A DNA stretch of 64,000 nucleotides from Planctomycetaceae bacterium (GTDB taxonomy: Bacteria > Planctomycetota > Planctomycetia > Planctomycetales > Planctomycetaceae). Position 1 is the first letter of the stretch, and each line of letters opens with the position of its first letter. Of the stretch, positions 37,848 through 47,983 are shown piece by piece. Position numbers and translations under genes: made by a program. Location: contig JABURQ010000140.1 in the NCBI GenBank assembly GCA_014762625.1, positions 21,879 through 85,878 on the forward strand, in the 5' to 3' direction. The notes beneath the pieces were generated by a model. That model was not told the DNA's origin. It saw nothing but the letters and a program-made list of their open reading frames with translations, and made no database searches.

Positions 37848-38801
37848 ATGGATACTATTTGCACGGCCAAGGATTTGATGTCACGACAGATCGTGACGCT
37901 TTCCCCGCGAATGAATGTGCTGGAGGCGATGGACGAGTTGCTCAGGCGTAACGCTACCGGGGCTCCCGTAATCGAACGGAACGGGTTGTATCGGGGGGTC
38001 TTCTCGGAGAAATGCTGTCTCAGCATGCTGACGCTGACGGTCGCTCTCGCTTCTCAGGAAGAGTTGCCGACGGAATGTAACCCGACGGTCTCGACGTTCA
38101 TGAAACGGCGACTCTTCACGCTCGATCAGAGCGCGGATGTGATGGACGGGATCGGATTGCTGTTGCGACATCGAGTCTCGGGCGCGCCGGTGATCGATAA
38201 CGACCGCAACTATCTCGGAATCTTCAGCGAAAAAAGTTGTATGGATATTATGATTGGAGCTTTCTACGACCAGCTCCCGACCTGTCGGGTGCTCGCCTAT
38301 TTGAACACCGACCCGGATCGCCTGATCCCCGCCTCGATGAAAATCTGGCCGGCGGCGGGATTGTTCGTGAGCGCACGATTTCGTCGGCTGGTAGTCCTCG
38401 AACAAGGCCGCCTGATCGGATTGGTCGCGCGGCGTGATCTGCTGCAAGCGAGCCGATCCATTTTGAAGATTTTATGGAATCGCGTCCGCGAACTCCGTCG
38501 AGAAGTCGCTCCAGAAATGGCGGACACGACCTTGAATCCCCTCCATTGTGAAACGGAGTCAGTGGCGGGTTTCATGGACGTCAACGCAGGAACCATCGCC
38601 GAAGAGACCGATCTGTTAACGATGGCTCAGATTTTCCGCGACACCAACTTTCGCCGACTGCCGGTCCTGCGAGACGGCTTCCTGCAAGGGATGGTCGAAC
38701 GCAAGGATCTCCTGAAGAAAACCTATTGTATTCTGGAGAAGCCGTGTGGCGATGCGGAACGGCACGGCCCTTTGCATCTCAGTGCCTTGGAGAGGAACTA
38801 A
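37848..38801 (+). CDS. multi-CBS-domain regulatory protein
   Basis: 317-aa soluble protein made of CBS motifs: first AKDLMSRQIVTLSPRMNVLEAMDELLRRNATGAPVIE, second VSTFMKRRLFTLDQSADVMDGIGLLLRHRVSGAPVIDNDR, third around LIPASMKIWPAAGLFVSARFRRLVVLEQGRLIGLV, fourth VAGFMDVNAGTIAEETDLLTMAQIFRDTNFRRLPVL. Two Bateman modules would bind adenine nucleotides. No catalytic domain is fused. ATG 37848 has AAGGAGG 6 nt upstream; the 36 codons further upstream are unlikely to be translated. The role is unknown; it may sense energy status for a neighbouring membrane system. Confidence 0.85.
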   Translation: MDTICTAKDLMSRQIVTLSPRMNVLEAMDELLRRNATGAPVIERNGLYRGVFSEKCCLSMLTLTVALASQEELPTECNPTVSTFMKRRLFTLDQSADVMDGIGLLLRHRVSGAPVIDNDRNYLGIFSEKSCMDIMIGAFYDQLPTCRVLAYLNTDPDRLIPASMKIWPAAGLFVSARFRRLVVLEQGRLIGLVARRDLLQASRSILKILWNRVRELRREVAPEMADTTLNPLHCETESVAGFMDVNAGTIAEETDLLTMAQIFRDTNFRRLPVLRDGFLQGMVERKDLLKKTYCILEKPCGDAERHGPLHLSALERN

Positions 38802-38890
38802 CGGCAAAAAGACGAGTGACTAGATAGTACGGCAATCCGCTGGCAGGGCCGGTTTTTGGTTGCATCCCGGTGAACGTCTCGCGTAGAGCA

Positions 38891-41734
38891 CTACTTTTGC
38901 TCCAAGAGTTTCCCGAATTGCAAAAAACCCCTTCGTCCAAGGATGTTAACCAGCTCACGTGCCTTCTTTTCAGCCTCATTGCCGGAATTCAATGCAGTTC
39001 GCAAAATTGATTCTGCATGCTCTAGCCACGTTCTGATTCGCCACCCTTCCGTATCACCTCTGATAGCAGTATCAAGAATTGTCACGGCTTTGGGGGGATC
39101 ACTCTCTGCTGCATTTGCCAGGGTTTCAAAAACTTGATGATCTGGCTCGATCAAGGGATCGCAATCCACAAACTCCAGAAGATGATTTATTCTCCAATCT
39201 ATTGGGAGTGAATCAGATAAAAACCATCTCCCAAACGTCATGCTGCCTGGCGACTCTTCAGCATCAGCCTTCCCTTTTGATTGCCAATAAAAAGTCCAGA
39301 ATTCAATAAAACGATTTACCGTCTCTGGGGAAATTTCAATATCGATGCATAAGCTTTGCCCCGCGAACCCAATTGTCTGTCGCCTGATTTCTGACTTTGC
39401 ATTTTCCAAAAATCGGTAGAGCAGTTCACCTTCTTCCAATTCAATGTGGCCCCTCCCGTAATACACAACGAGATGCTTCCCCAAGCTCATCATGGGTTGC
39501 CCCCATGTGTCATCAGTCAGTTCAACATCCGATGACTGATCGACTGCGAATTCGTATTGTGACCGAAACAAGCGCAAATACTCTTTGTGAGGCTTAACCC
39601 ATGTAAGAAAAGAATTCCATGCAGCCCAGCCATAAGCTTTCTTTGGAGATAATTCCCATTCCTCCAAATTGAAAATCTGACTCGCATGCTGATTAAGCCA
39701 CTCTCGATCAATCCAATAAATGGTTGGTATTCTAGTACCAATTACAGAGAGTACCTCAACATTTCGGTTCTCTGTATCGATATGCCACTCCAGCTGATTT
39801 CGAACTTCGGGCATTGCATTAAAGCCATCAGGCACACAATCACGACCATCAACTATGCCGTTCATGGTATTCCCCACCCAAGACGCGTAAGACAGCATTG
39901 CAAGCACTGCCCGCCCACGGGATGAATTCATACCATGCTGGAAATAGTCTTTGTTCCGTAAATCATCTTCCGAAATATCATGAACGAAATTTGATTCAAA
40001 ACGATCTTGATTGAGCGATTCAATGAGCCGCCAGATTCGTTCACGAAATTCGTGAACAGAATAGTGATAAGTATTCTCGGCTCCAACTTTGCATACTTCT
40101 TCAAGTAAGCCAGATACAGAATCTCTGGCCCATTGCCAATGACCACCACGCTCACTGATCCGATTTTTCGATTCGTCCAAAAGCCAATCGCATAGAGCGA
40201 GTACTTCCGATAATTCAATCGGGAGATTCTGTTTTACAGCATTTTCCATATCTCTGATGAATTGGATCACAAAATCGACAGGCTTTCCTATCAACAATTG
40301 AGCTCGTTTTGAAAACTCTGTTGGCGCTGTTTTCAGATATTCAGAAAAAGCTGAAGTTAAACGATCTGAATAGAATTCTTCTCGATGTGATTTGGGCTCC
40401 CACTTTGAAACTAGGCCGACAGCCTGCTCGAAAGAAAGTGATTGTAATTCCTCAACTGAGATTGGGCTTTCTGGATCCTCCCAATTTGAGTTGATGCGGA
40501 AGTTCAAGTCGGCCATCTCAGGCTCGCCATGCTCTTCAAGCATTTGGGTGTAAAACTCCAAGTATTCTCCTTGAAGATATTCTCTTATCCAATGCAGTTT
40601 TTCATATCGCCAGTAATCGATTCTTTCCTTACGATCTTCTTCAGTAGCTTCACGATCCATGTTATCCATGATCGACTGCTCGAAGTCAGCCATATCGGGA
40701 CCATCGTCAATCCATTCGTACCACTGACCCTGCTCATCATCTGTGAGAATCCCAAAACACTTTCCAAGAAGCATTGCGTATTCATGCTTGAACTTGTAAC
40801 TATCAAATAGCTCTCGATTCAGGATCGTGTCACGAGCAATGGCCTGATTGTCCTGTGAAAATTCACCGATGAGATGAATGCCGAGTCTTTGGAATATCAG
40901 TAAATCGAATTGCCCAAGCAATTCCAGAGAATTAGCTAAGGAGTATTCGGTCTGGTGGATAGACACTTCAAATGCTTCACGAACGATTCCTGCAATCACA
41001 CCCGCGAACTCATAATCACGATTCTCGTGATGCTCTTCAATTGCCGGTCGCCACATGACAGACATGTCATCTCCAGACTCAGTCACAACATGCTTCGAAT
41101 GTTCTACTATTCTCCTAAGCCAATGGCAGATTTTCTTAAGAAATCGTTCGGGAACAGACTGCACCAGAGAGGGGGCAACTTTTGACAAACCTTCCTTGTA
41201 TTGGTATTCGTCCAGACTACGCGACACCCTCGTATCTCGTCCAAAACGAGGATGAAACAAGGCGTCGGCAAGCTTAATGGCTTCAGCTGTATATTTTTCA
41301 TCTGCTAGTTTCGCGCAGAATTCGGTTGCCTCTTTGTAGAAGACCCAAAGATGATTCTTTTTTGCTGCATTAAGAACATTGCTTGCAAGGCGTACCCCAA
41401 CATCAATTGGTGCATTCAGTGCTGCTTCCAGCATATCACCAATGATGGAAGCGTTATCAGTTTCCAATGATTCATAAATGGATATCACCAATTCCGGCTC
41501 TTGAGTAGCCATTCGAGATAGGTATCTTGAAGGTGCCCATTGCGGATAGCGAATACTTCCATCGGGTTGTGGGATTGCCGCAGGTGGGTATTTAAAATAT
41601 TCATGCTCATTAAGCGGTTCAATCCAAAGTGGATTGTCCAATCGCGAAAAGAAATACGATTCCTGCTGGGAAGAACTCAATTGGGGAAGAGTTTTTTCCA
41701 CTAAATCATTGGTTGGCTTGGTGTAAGATGGCAT
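38891..41734 (-). CDS. large helical-repeat protein (947 aa) of AT-rich two-gene island, function unknown
   Basis: I do not recognise a named family. The N-terminal section (ESYFFSRLDNPLWIEPLNEHEYF ... YPQWAPSRYLSRMA ... TDNASIIGDMLEAALNAPIDVG) and the C-terminal end (HAESILRTALNSGNEAEKKARELVNILGRRGF) resemble the HEAT-like helical tails that I recall from bacterial conflict-type ATPases and SIR2/STAND proteins, but no Walker A, TIR, SIR2 or nuclease motif is visible, so any effector must lie elsewhere. No signal peptide or transmembrane helix. The ATG at 41734 overlaps the 217-aa gene by 29 nt; an in-frame TTG at 41770 would extend the overlap to 65. AT-rich compared with flanks. Probably co-translated with the small gene. 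Confidence 0.7.
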   Translation of the reverse strand: MPSYTKPTNDLVEKTLPQLSSSQQESYFFSRLDNPLWIEPLNEHEYFKYPPAAIPQPDGSIRYPQWAPSRYLSRMATQEPELVISIYESLETDNASIIGDMLEAALNAPIDVGVRLASNVLNAAKKNHLWVFYKEATEFCAKLADEKYTAEAIKLADALFHPRFGRDTRVSRSLDEYQYKEGLSKVAPSLVQSVPERFLKKICHWLRRIVEHSKHVVTESGDDMSVMWRPAIEEHHENRDYEFAGVIAGIVREAFEVSIHQTEYSLANSLELLGQFDLLIFQRLGIHLIGEFSQDNQAIARDTILNRELFDSYKFKHEYAMLLGKCFGILTDDEQGQWYEWIDDGPDMADFEQSIMDNMDREATEEDRKERIDYWRYEKLHWIREYLQGEYLEFYTQMLEEHGEPEMADLNFRINSNWEDPESPISVEELQSLSFEQAVGLVSKWEPKSHREEFYSDRLTSAFSEYLKTAPTEFSKRAQLLIGKPVDFVIQFIRDMENAVKQNLPIELSEVLALCDWLLDESKNRISERGGHWQWARDSVSGLLEEVCKVGAENTYHYSVHEFRERIWRLIESLNQDRFESNFVHDISEDDLRNKDYFQHGMNSSRGRAVLAMLSYASWVGNTMNGIVDGRDCVPDGFNAMPEVRNQLEWHIDTENRNVEVLSVIGTRIPTIYWIDREWLNQHASQIFNLEEWELSPKKAYGWAAWNSFLTWVKPHKEYLRLFRSQYEFAVDQSSDVELTDDTWGQPMMSLGKHLVVYYGRGHIELEEGELLYRFLENAKSEIRRQTIGFAGQSLCIDIEISPETVNRFIEFWTFYWQSKGKADAEESPGSMTFGRWFLSDSLPIDWRINHLLEFVDCDPLIEPDHQVFETLANAAESDPPKAVTILDTAIRGDTEGWRIRTWLEHAESILRTALNSGNEAEKKARELVNILGRRGFLQFGKLLEQK

Positions 41735-42359
41735 CAAGTTCTGCAGTTCTAGTAAAGAATTCTCCAACAAAGCTTAATAGAATATTTTCAAATGTTCTAA
41801 ACTTGTGTTGCAACTCAGCTTCGTCTACTGGGGAAAGCATTTTTGCCTGTAGATGGGCTTTCTTCTGAAACCAGTCTATGAGATTCTCAAAATCTTTCAC
41901 CAAGCGTAGATTTATCGAGATGTTATCGTTTGCAAGTTGTTTCAATATCTGTAAGAGCAGTTCAGGATTTGAAGGAAGTGATCTTCTCTCTCGGTGTTTG
42001 GTGACTAAGGTATCGATCTTTCTCGCAAGCTCATAATCGATTGAAATATTCTGATTGAGAGAATCTTCATTCCCACCTGTTGCCTCGATGTTTGGCCATT
42101 CTTTCTCAAATTTATCAAAATATTGATGATACTGGACTTTTCCAGCTTTAGACTTTGGACGCAAAATTTCAGGCAGGATGTTTGCGATATCTCTTACGAC
42201 ATGCGAAATGAAATGTATTCTTCCCGGAAACGGTTTTTCTTCAAGTAGCCTCAATGCTCCTTCGTATCCGCATGCCAAGGAAGGCGCTTCTTGTCGAAAC
42301 CAATCCAAAAGTTGCTTTCTTTTCGGAGGCCAGTGCTCAGGGCTTGCTGCTTGGCTCAA
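41706..42359 (-). CDS. 217-aa soluble protein, upstream partner in the AT-rich island
   Basis: First gene of the pair. Start is a TTG at 42359, supported by AAAGGA about 8 nt upstream; no ATG is nearby. Largely alpha-helical, no membrane segment. The stretch CGYEGALRLLEEKPFPGRIHFISHVVRDIANILPEIL contains R47-x5-H53, which fits the R-x4-6-H pattern of HEPN domains; this could be coincidence. The second half is rich in Leu/Lys/Asn helices (LVTKHRERRSLPSNPELLLQIL). It overlaps the start of the 947-aa gene, the arrangement of a small effector or adaptor with a large repeat partner. Family not recognised. Confidence 0.65.
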   Translation of the reverse strand: MSQAASPEHWPPKRKQLLDWFRQEAPSLACGYEGALRLLEEKPFPGRIHFISHVVRDIANILPEILRPKSKAGKVQYHQYFDKFEKEWPNIEATGGNEDSLNQNISIDYELARKIDTLVTKHRERRSLPSNPELLLQILKQLANDNISINLRLVKDFENLIDWFQKKAHLQAKMLSPVDEAELQHKFRTFENILLSFVGEFFTRTAELDAILHQANQ

Positions 42360-42591
42360 AGAAAAGTCCTTTTGGTTGATCCAGAAAGCTCAACAAATAT
42401 CACAATTCAGATTTCTAGCTTTTGAGTCGAAAAAGCTGATATTCAAATGATCATTTCAATGTTAGTTTGCCGATTTCTCTCTTTGTTTTCAAGACACATC
42501 TTTTTTTGAACGGTTCGCAATTGGTCACATCCACACTCTCACATTATCCAAAAGACTGACACTCTCTGCGCCGCTATTTGTTCCACAATAA

Positions 42592-42619
42592 AACGCGGCC
42601 GGTTTTCACCAGCCGCGTT
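42592..42619 (-). terminator. Rho-independent terminator after the subtilase gene
   Basis: AACGCGGC/GCCGCGTT stem with a 12-nt loop. Read on the minus strand, it is followed by TTATT (TTTTATT including the stem end). It lies 42 nt after the S8 peptidase stop. Confidence 0.75.
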
Positions 42620-42661
42620 GCAGTGTTGATCAGAGTTGGCGCCCCGAGAGGAGCCTCGGAT

Positions 42662-44203
42662 TTATTTCGGGAACGGGGTCGTGGGATAGTTGCCGTCCCA
42701 CGTGTAGCCCGATGCCGTCACGGAATTGATGACCGACGTCCAGAGTCCGTTGGGAGCGTTGCGGGCTTTGAAGGTGACTTGTCCCGTGCTGTCGGTGGTG
42801 CCGGACGCGGTGCCGAAGTCGGCATCATTGACAAACGCCGTCAGGTTCACAGTGGCATTCGGGACGCCGGCCTGAGTTGCAATATCAATGACGCGGACCG
42901 TGATACTCAGGTCCTTGTCACCATTTTTTCCACCTGACGTTTTGTAGTCGATGGAAGCGACCGTCATATCGCCGGAACTGGCGGGAGGGGTTCCGCCACC
43001 TCCACCGCCGGGAGGCAGAACGCCGGTCTGAATCAAGTCGATTCCCACCACGGTGTTGACCAGCCCATAGCCGAATTTGGGGTCGAGACCCGGATCGCCC
43101 AGATCGTCGGCGGACTCGATCAGCGCTTGTCGTACCATTGTGTTATCGACCGGCAGTTGCTTGACAACGGCTGCTTGAATCAGCAACGCCGCCGTTCCGG
43201 CGGCATGCGGACACGCCATCGACGTTCCACTCGCCAATGCGTAACCGCCACCGAGGTAAGTGGAATAAATCTGAACTCCGGGAGCGGCGAGTTCGACCGC
43301 TGGTCCCGTGCTGGAGAAGTAGGCTCGTTGGTCCGAGCTATCGGTCGCGGCGACCGCCACAACCGACGAGTAAGCCGCCGGATAGCCGACAGTGTTCCCC
43401 TTGCCGTTGAAACGGCCCGAGTTCCCCGCGGCGGCGATATTCAAAATGCCGGCTGCGTTGGCGTTAAAGAATGCGGTCTCGACAATCGTGCCGGGATCCC
43501 GATCGCTGCCGTAGCTGTTGCTGGTGATGTGAATCTGGTTATCGACGCACCACTGAAGACCGGCGATGATATCGCTGAACGATCCACTCCCGTTCGCGTC
43601 GAGAACTTTAACCGCATAGAGCTCGACACCGGGGGCGACTCCGACGACACCGCCATTACCGGCAATCGCGCCGATGGTTCCGGCACAGTGCGTGCCGTGA
43701 CCGTTATCGTCATCGGGAATACCATCGCCGTTCACGAAATCGATCCCGCCTTTGTAATTGGCAGCAAGATCGGGATGATCGATGTCGATGCCGCTGTCGA
43801 GGACGGCGACCTTCACGCCGAAGCCTGTAATTTCCTGAGTCTGATGGGAATACCCGCTTCCGATTCTTGTCACTCCCCAGACCGCTGCCAACTCGGCGTC
43901 AGTATCAATCGCCTGAACTTTTCCGTCCGGTTCGACGATGAGGACATTCGGCTGAGCCATCAGTCCCGCCAGAGCATTCTTGGGAACAGTGGCGGCGATG
44001 GCGGGCACGAGCGAGTAAGAATGATTGATGCGGCCCCCCTGCATCACGATGTTGACGTGATCTTTGACGCCGGGCGGTTGGGCGAACCCGATCAGCACAT
44101 CGACTTTTTCGGGAGGAGCGGCTGAAAGTTGTGCCGGCAAACAACAGGCAACCATGACCAGAACAGCCAGAATAGTTTTGAGAACGCTTCGTTGATTGAC
44201 CAT
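42662..44203 (-). CDS. secreted subtilisin-like serine peptidase (S8 family)
   Basis: Exported subtilase. Signal peptide (about 1-29, ending QLSAAP), inhibitor-like pro-region (about 34-105), then the S8 catalytic domain with Asp136 (VLDSGID), His169 (GHGTHCAG), oxyanion Asn261 (AAGNSG) and Ser328 (GTSMACPHAAG). A glycine-rich linker (about 395-410) leads to a C-terminal Ig-like beta domain of about 100 residues (VTVRVIDIATQAGVPNATVNLTAF), which probably mediates adhesion or substrate contact. 513 aa. Likely extracellular, general protein degradation. A terminator follows; no operon partner is visible. Confidence 0.95.
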   Translation of the reverse strand: MVNQRSVLKTILAVLVMVACCLPAQLSAAPPEKVDVLIGFAQPPGVKDHVNIVMQGGRINHSYSLVPAIAATVPKNALAGLMAQPNVLIVEPDGKVQAIDTDAELAAVWGVTRIGSGYSHQTQEITGFGVKVAVLDSGIDIDHPDLAANYKGGIDFVNGDGIPDDDNGHGTHCAGTIGAIAGNGGVVGVAPGVELYAVKVLDANGSGSFSDIIAGLQWCVDNQIHITSNSYGSDRDPGTIVETAFFNANAAGILNIAAAGNSGRFNGKGNTVGYPAAYSSVVAVAATDSSDQRAYFSSTGPAVELAAPGVQIYSTYLGGGYALASGTSMACPHAAGTAALLIQAAVVKQLPVDNTMVRQALIESADDLGDPGLDPKFGYGLVNTVVGIDLIQTGVLPPGGGGGGTPPASSGDMTVASIDYKTSGGKNGDKDLSITVRVIDIATQAGVPNATVNLTAFVNDADFGTASGTTDSTGQVTFKARNAPNGLWTSVINSVTASGYTWDGNYPTTPFPK

Positions 44204-44556
44204 GTTGTTGCCCTTGAAAAAAACAGCATCGTGGGGATTGAAAACCTTCTAACCGCAGCCCGGCAAGGGGCTCTGCATGATTGAACTCGCAGGAGATAAC
44301 CGACGGCACGGATCACTTCGACGGATTTGTTGACGCGATGTCGCCTCGCCCGGCAGGCTCTCTGGAGTCTTTATTCTCGATAGCTACTCCAGCTTATATT
44401 TTCTTGAGGTGTTTACACCAACAGGAAATCATCATTCTGAGAAAGAATTTTGGGAGACTATACAGAGCCATCTGAGAGCATCCCCGATCCATAGGCCCAG
44501 TCAGTCGGAGAAGACTTTTGATCTCGAAAAGAATGAAACACTGACTGCTACAGGAT
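44204..44556. other. intergenic region between subtilase and XylR-type regulator
   Basis: 353 bases with no supported gene, RNA or repeat. Presumably it contains the promoter of the minus-strand subtilase (near 44204) and the end of the regulator transcript. Confidence 0.5.
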
Positions 44557-45759
44557 TTACAACCCGATGTCCCGTTCGTTCTGGGCTCGTTTGCGGAAGC
44601 GGCCCGGTGTTTCGTCCGTCTCGCGTTTGAAGACGACGCTCATGTATTCCGGATGCTCGAAACCGGTCAGCTCGGCGATCCGGTCGAGAGGCAGGTCGGT
44701 TTCCATCAACAGTTCCTTGATGCGCTTGATCTGCTGATTGCGGATTTCGCTTTGCGGAGACCGTTTGATGTACTTCCGGAAGCGCCGTTCCAGCACGCTC
44801 CGCGAGAGCGGAATCTCCCGCAACAGATCCTTCACCGTAATTCCCTCGCAGGCATGCTGCCGAATGAAGCGGACTGCCGACGCAATCTGCGGATCTTCGA
44901 TGGCCAGGACGTCGGTCGATTGTCGCGTGGTGATGCCCAGAGGAGGAATGATCTGTTCGTAGGGATGCGCTTCGTCCCCCTGCATTTGACGATCGAGGAG
45001 TGCGGCGGCTTCGTATCCGATCTTACGCGGGTTCGGCATCACGGATGACAGCGGCGGGTCGCACATGCCGCACACCAGATCGTCATTATCGACACCGATG
45101 ACGGCGATCTCTTCCGGAACGGAGGCGTTGATCCGCCGGCACGCATCGAGGACGTGTTGACCCCGCATGTCATTACAGGCAAACACACCCAGCGGTCGCG
45201 GTAAGCGGGAGAGCCACTCGGTAATCGTGCGTTGCTGATCTTCCCACGATTCCGTTTGCGTCGCTTCCCACGGCGATTCCAGCACATCGACCGTGCAGTC
45301 GGCCTGGCGGAGGGCAGCCCGGAATCCATCCAGACGACGCGCGGCCCAGTCGTGTCCCGTAAAACTGCAATACCCGAAATTACGGAAGCCGCGCTCCAAC
45401 AGATGAACCGCCGCCATCTCGCCCACTTTCCAGTTGTCGGTCCAGATGTGCGGCAGACCGAGGTCTCCGTAAATGTCGGTCAGATCGACGGTGGGAATCT
45501 TCAGCTTCTGTAAACGCTCAGCAAGTTCGGGAGTCGTGGAACGGCTGATGATGCCGTCCCCATTCCATTGGTCGATCCATTTGGGGGGCTCGATGATCAA
45601 TTCGCGCAGATCGACATACATCGACCAGGGACGATGTTCGACGACGTAATCGGAAATTCCCCGCAAGACTTCCCGTCCGTAAGCGAGCGAGGTCTCGACG
45701 ATCAGCATGACGTGAGCGGGTGAGGAATTCCGGGCATCCACGGAATCGGTCTTTCGCAA
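44557..45759 (-). CDS. xylR: XylR-type transcriptional regulator (LacI-like sensor plus AraC HTH)
   Basis: Transcription factor with a LacI/periplasmic-binding-like sugar sensor (residues about 15-285; e.g. VMLIVETSLAYGREVLRGISDYV, FACNDMRGQHVLDACRRINASVPEEIAVIGVDND) and an AraC-type double HTH at the C-terminus (about 295-395; GITVKDLLREIPLSRSVLERRFRKYIKRSP ... LTGFEHPEYMSVVFKRE). This order is that of E. coli XylR, which activates D-xylose genes. It is divergent from, and probably controls, the SDR-ABC locus beginning 46057. The start at 45759 is a TTG with a weak Shine-Dalgarno; the true start may differ by a few residues. The ligand may be another pentose or hexose. Confidence 0.88.
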   Translation of the reverse strand: MRKTDSVDARNSSPAHVMLIVETSLAYGREVLRGISDYVVEHRPWSMYVDLRELIIEPPKWIDQWNGDGIISRSTTPELAERLQKLKIPTVDLTDIYGDLGLPHIWTDNWKVGEMAAVHLLERGFRNFGYCSFTGHDWAARRLDGFRAALRQADCTVDVLESPWEATQTESWEDQQRTITEWLSRLPRPLGVFACNDMRGQHVLDACRRINASVPEEIAVIGVDNDDLVCGMCDPPLSSVMPNPRKIGYEAAALLDRQMQGDEAHPYEQIIPPLGITTRQSTDVLAIEDPQIASAVRFIRQHACEGITVKDLLREIPLSRSVLERRFRKYIKRSPQSEIRNQQIKRIKELLMETDLPLDRIAELTGFEHPEYMSVVFKRETDETPGRFRKRAQNERDIGL

Positions 45760-46056
45760 AAATTCTCAGCAGAAATCAGGCCTGTTTTCTCTTTCGACAT
45801 CATATCCTTACGCGAACCGAATAATCCAGCGAAATATATCTCAAGAGATGTCGATCTGGAAAGACTTGTCGAAGAATGAGCTTGGGGTTCAAATGGGGCT
45901 CGAACGTTGGCAAATTGTGCGGAAAAAACTGCCCGAGAAAGGCAAATGCCGCACGATTTTCGATTCGGATCAATCGATGGTTTCAGTTGCCGTTCGGTCC
46001 GCGTAAACTGGTGCCACGTCAAGAGAACGACCGATTCCACACCTCGGGAGACAAAT

Positions 46057-46809
46057 GTGTTTTCATTAGACGGCCGGGTGGCGCTCGTCACCGGAAGCAG
46101 TACGGGCCTCGGAAAAGCGATCGCCATTGCGTTGGGCAAAGCGGGCGCGACCGTGGCAATGAACTATTACAACAACGACGAACGCGCCGCGCAGGCGCTG
46201 CAGGAATTTCGCGAGGCAGGCGGCACGGGGGAGATGTTCAAAGCGAACGTCATCGATCCCGACGACGTCACCCGTCTGTACGAAGAGATAAAAGAGAAGC
46301 TCGGGCCGGTCGATATCCTGGTCTGTAACGCGACCCCCGACCAGCCGCAAAAGCCGATCGAGGAATACGATTGGGAGTTCTACCAATCGATGCTGGATTT
46401 CTTCATCAAAAGCCCGTATCTGTTAAGTCTGGCGTGTCTGCCCCATATGAAAGAGCAGAAGTGGGGCCGGATCATCAACATCACCTCCGAAGTCTTCCAG
46501 CAGGGCGTTTCACCGTTTACCGCCTACGTCGCCGCCAAGGGAGGTCAGACCGGATTCTGTCGCTCGCTGGCGCGGGAACTGGCACCGGATCAGATTACGG
46601 TGAATATGGTGGCTCCCGGCTGGATTCCGGTCGAACGCCACGAGAAGGATCCGCAGGAACTTAAGGACGGCTACTTCGCCAACATCCCGATGCAGCGCTG
46701 GGGCGTCCCGGACGATATCGGCGCGGCGGTCTGTTTTTACGCCAGTGAAGAAGCCGGTTTCGTCACCGGGCAAACGGTTTCCGTCAACGGCGGCATGACC
46801 GTTAACTGA
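46057..46809 (+). CDS. short-chain dehydrogenase/reductase (SDR)
   Basis: NAD(P)-dependent oxidoreductase of 250 aa. Cofactor motif TGSSTGLG (12-19), catalytic Ser144, Tyr157 and Lys161 (YVAAK), C-terminal [13 protein letters not shown]. The start is GTG 46057, with GGGAG 6 nt upstream; the open frame extends 50 codons further but has no ribosome site there. Location between the XylR-type regulator and the sugar ABC genes suggests oxidation of the imported sugar or its lactone/polyol. Substrate not predictable. Confidence 0.9.
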   Translation: MFSLDGRVALVTGSSTGLGKAIAIALGKAGATVAMNYYNNDERAAQALQEFREAGGTGEMFKANVIDPDDVTRLYEEIKEKLGPVDILVCNATPDQPQKPIEEYDWEFYQSMLDFFIKSPYLLSLACLPHMKEQKWGRIINITSEVFQQGVSPFTAYVAAKGGQTGFCRSLARELAPDQITVNMVAPGWIPVERHEKDPQELKDGYFANIPMQRWGVPDDIGAAVCFYASEEAGFVTGQTVSVNGGMTVN

Positions 46810-46855
46810 GATTCAAAATTCACATACATTCAAAGATCGATCGAGGACCGAACAG

Positions 46856-47983
46856 ATGAAAAACTTACTTCTGATGGCCGGGTTGGCCTGTCTAGTGGGC
46901 ATTACAGGTTGTAATGGAAACGGCGATGGAGGCAGTGGAGCCGGAGGCACAACGGGCGGTGCTGCAGAACAGGATGAGTTCGGCCCCATCAAGACCGGCT
47001 CGGTCGGTGAAGATGAAAAGCCGACCGTTTCCTTCGTGACGAACGGTATCGCCTCGTTCTGGGTCGTTGCTGAAGCGGGAGCGAACAAAGCTGCCGAAGA
47101 CGTGAATGCGGACGTTCTGGTCAAGATGCCGGCGGAAGGGGTCGCCGATCAGAAACGCATTCTGGAAGACTTGCTCACTCAGGGAGTCGATGGTGTTGCG
47201 GTTTCCGCAATCGATCCGAGTGGCCAGCAGGATATTCTGAACGAAGTCGGCGAGAACACGATTTTCATCACTCACGACTCAGATTCCCCTTTCACCAATC
47301 GATGTGCCTACATCGGCATGGATAACTACGATGCCGGACGGATGGCGGGAAAACTGGTGAAGGAAGCGATTCCCGACGGCGGCGAAGTGATGATCTTTGT
47401 CGGACGACTGGAGCAACTGAACGCCAAGCTGCGACGCCAGGGAGTGATCGACGAACTGCTCGATCGTGAACCGGACTCGTCTCGCTACGATGAACCGGGG
47501 AAACCTGTCGAAGGTGAAAAATATACGATTCTCGATACTCGAACAGACGGATTCGACTTCGCCAAGGCGAAGGCTGAAGCTCAGGACGCAATCAACAAGT
47601 ATCCCGATCTGAAATGTATGGTCGGACTCTTCGCCTACAATCCGCCTCTGATGCTCGAAGCCGTCAAAGAAGCCGGAAAGACCGACGATATTGAAATCGT
47701 CGCCTTCGATGAAGAGGATGGCACTTTGCAGGGGATCGTGGATGGCCACATTCACGGTACTGTGGTTCAGAACCCCTACGAGTACGGCTATCAGTCGGTC
47801 AAGATGCTCGCCGAATTAGCGCGAGGTGACTCTTCCAGCGTGCCGGAAGATCGCTTTATGAACATTCCCGCCCGTCAGATTCGTAAGGACAACGTGATTG
47901 AATTCTGGACGGAGTTGAATCAATTGCTGGGAAAAGAACCGCCTGAAGGAGCGGCCGAAACGTCTAAGAAAGAGGGCGAATGA
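46856..47983 (+). CDS. sugar ABC transporter substrate-binding lipoprotein
   Basis: Periplasmic sugar-binding protein of the ribose/xylose type (Peripla_BP_4). Lipobox GITGC puts lipidated Cys at 19, then a Gly-rich linker, then the binding fold starting at [39 protein letters not shown] and [32 protein letters not shown] are typical. 375 aa. Its last codons overlap the ATPase start by 4 nt (ATGA), so the transporter subunits are translationally coupled. Confidence 0.92.
   Translation: MKNLLLMAGLACLVGITGCNGNGDGGSGAGGTTGGAAEQDEFGPIKTGSVGEDEKPTVSFVTNGIASFWVVAEAGANKAAEDVNADVLVKMPAEGVADQKRILEDLLTQGVDGVAVSAIDPSGQQDILNEVGENTIFITHDSDSPFTNRCAYIGMDNYDAGRMAGKLVKEAIPDGGEVMIFVGRLEQLNAKLRRQGVIDELLDREPDSSRYDEPGKPVEGEKYTILDTRTDGFDFAKAKAEAQDAINKYPDLKCMVGLFAYNPPLMLEAVKEAGKTDDIEIVAFDEEDGTLQGIVDGHIHGTVVQNPYEYGYQSVKMLAELARGDSSSVPEDRFMNIPARQIRKDNVIEFWTELNQLLGKEPPEGAAETSKKEGE

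Noticed and set aside
38891..41734. Possible STAND or SIR2-type ATPase effector
   Set aside because: No Walker A/B, TIR, SIR2 or nuclease motif could be found; only the helical-repeat-like parts resemble such proteins, so it is listed as unknown function.
43127..44125. Plus-strand ORF of 332 aa antisense to the subtilase gene
   Set aside because: The minus-strand subtilase has a full catalytic triad and signal peptide; the antisense frame has neither domains nor a start signal.
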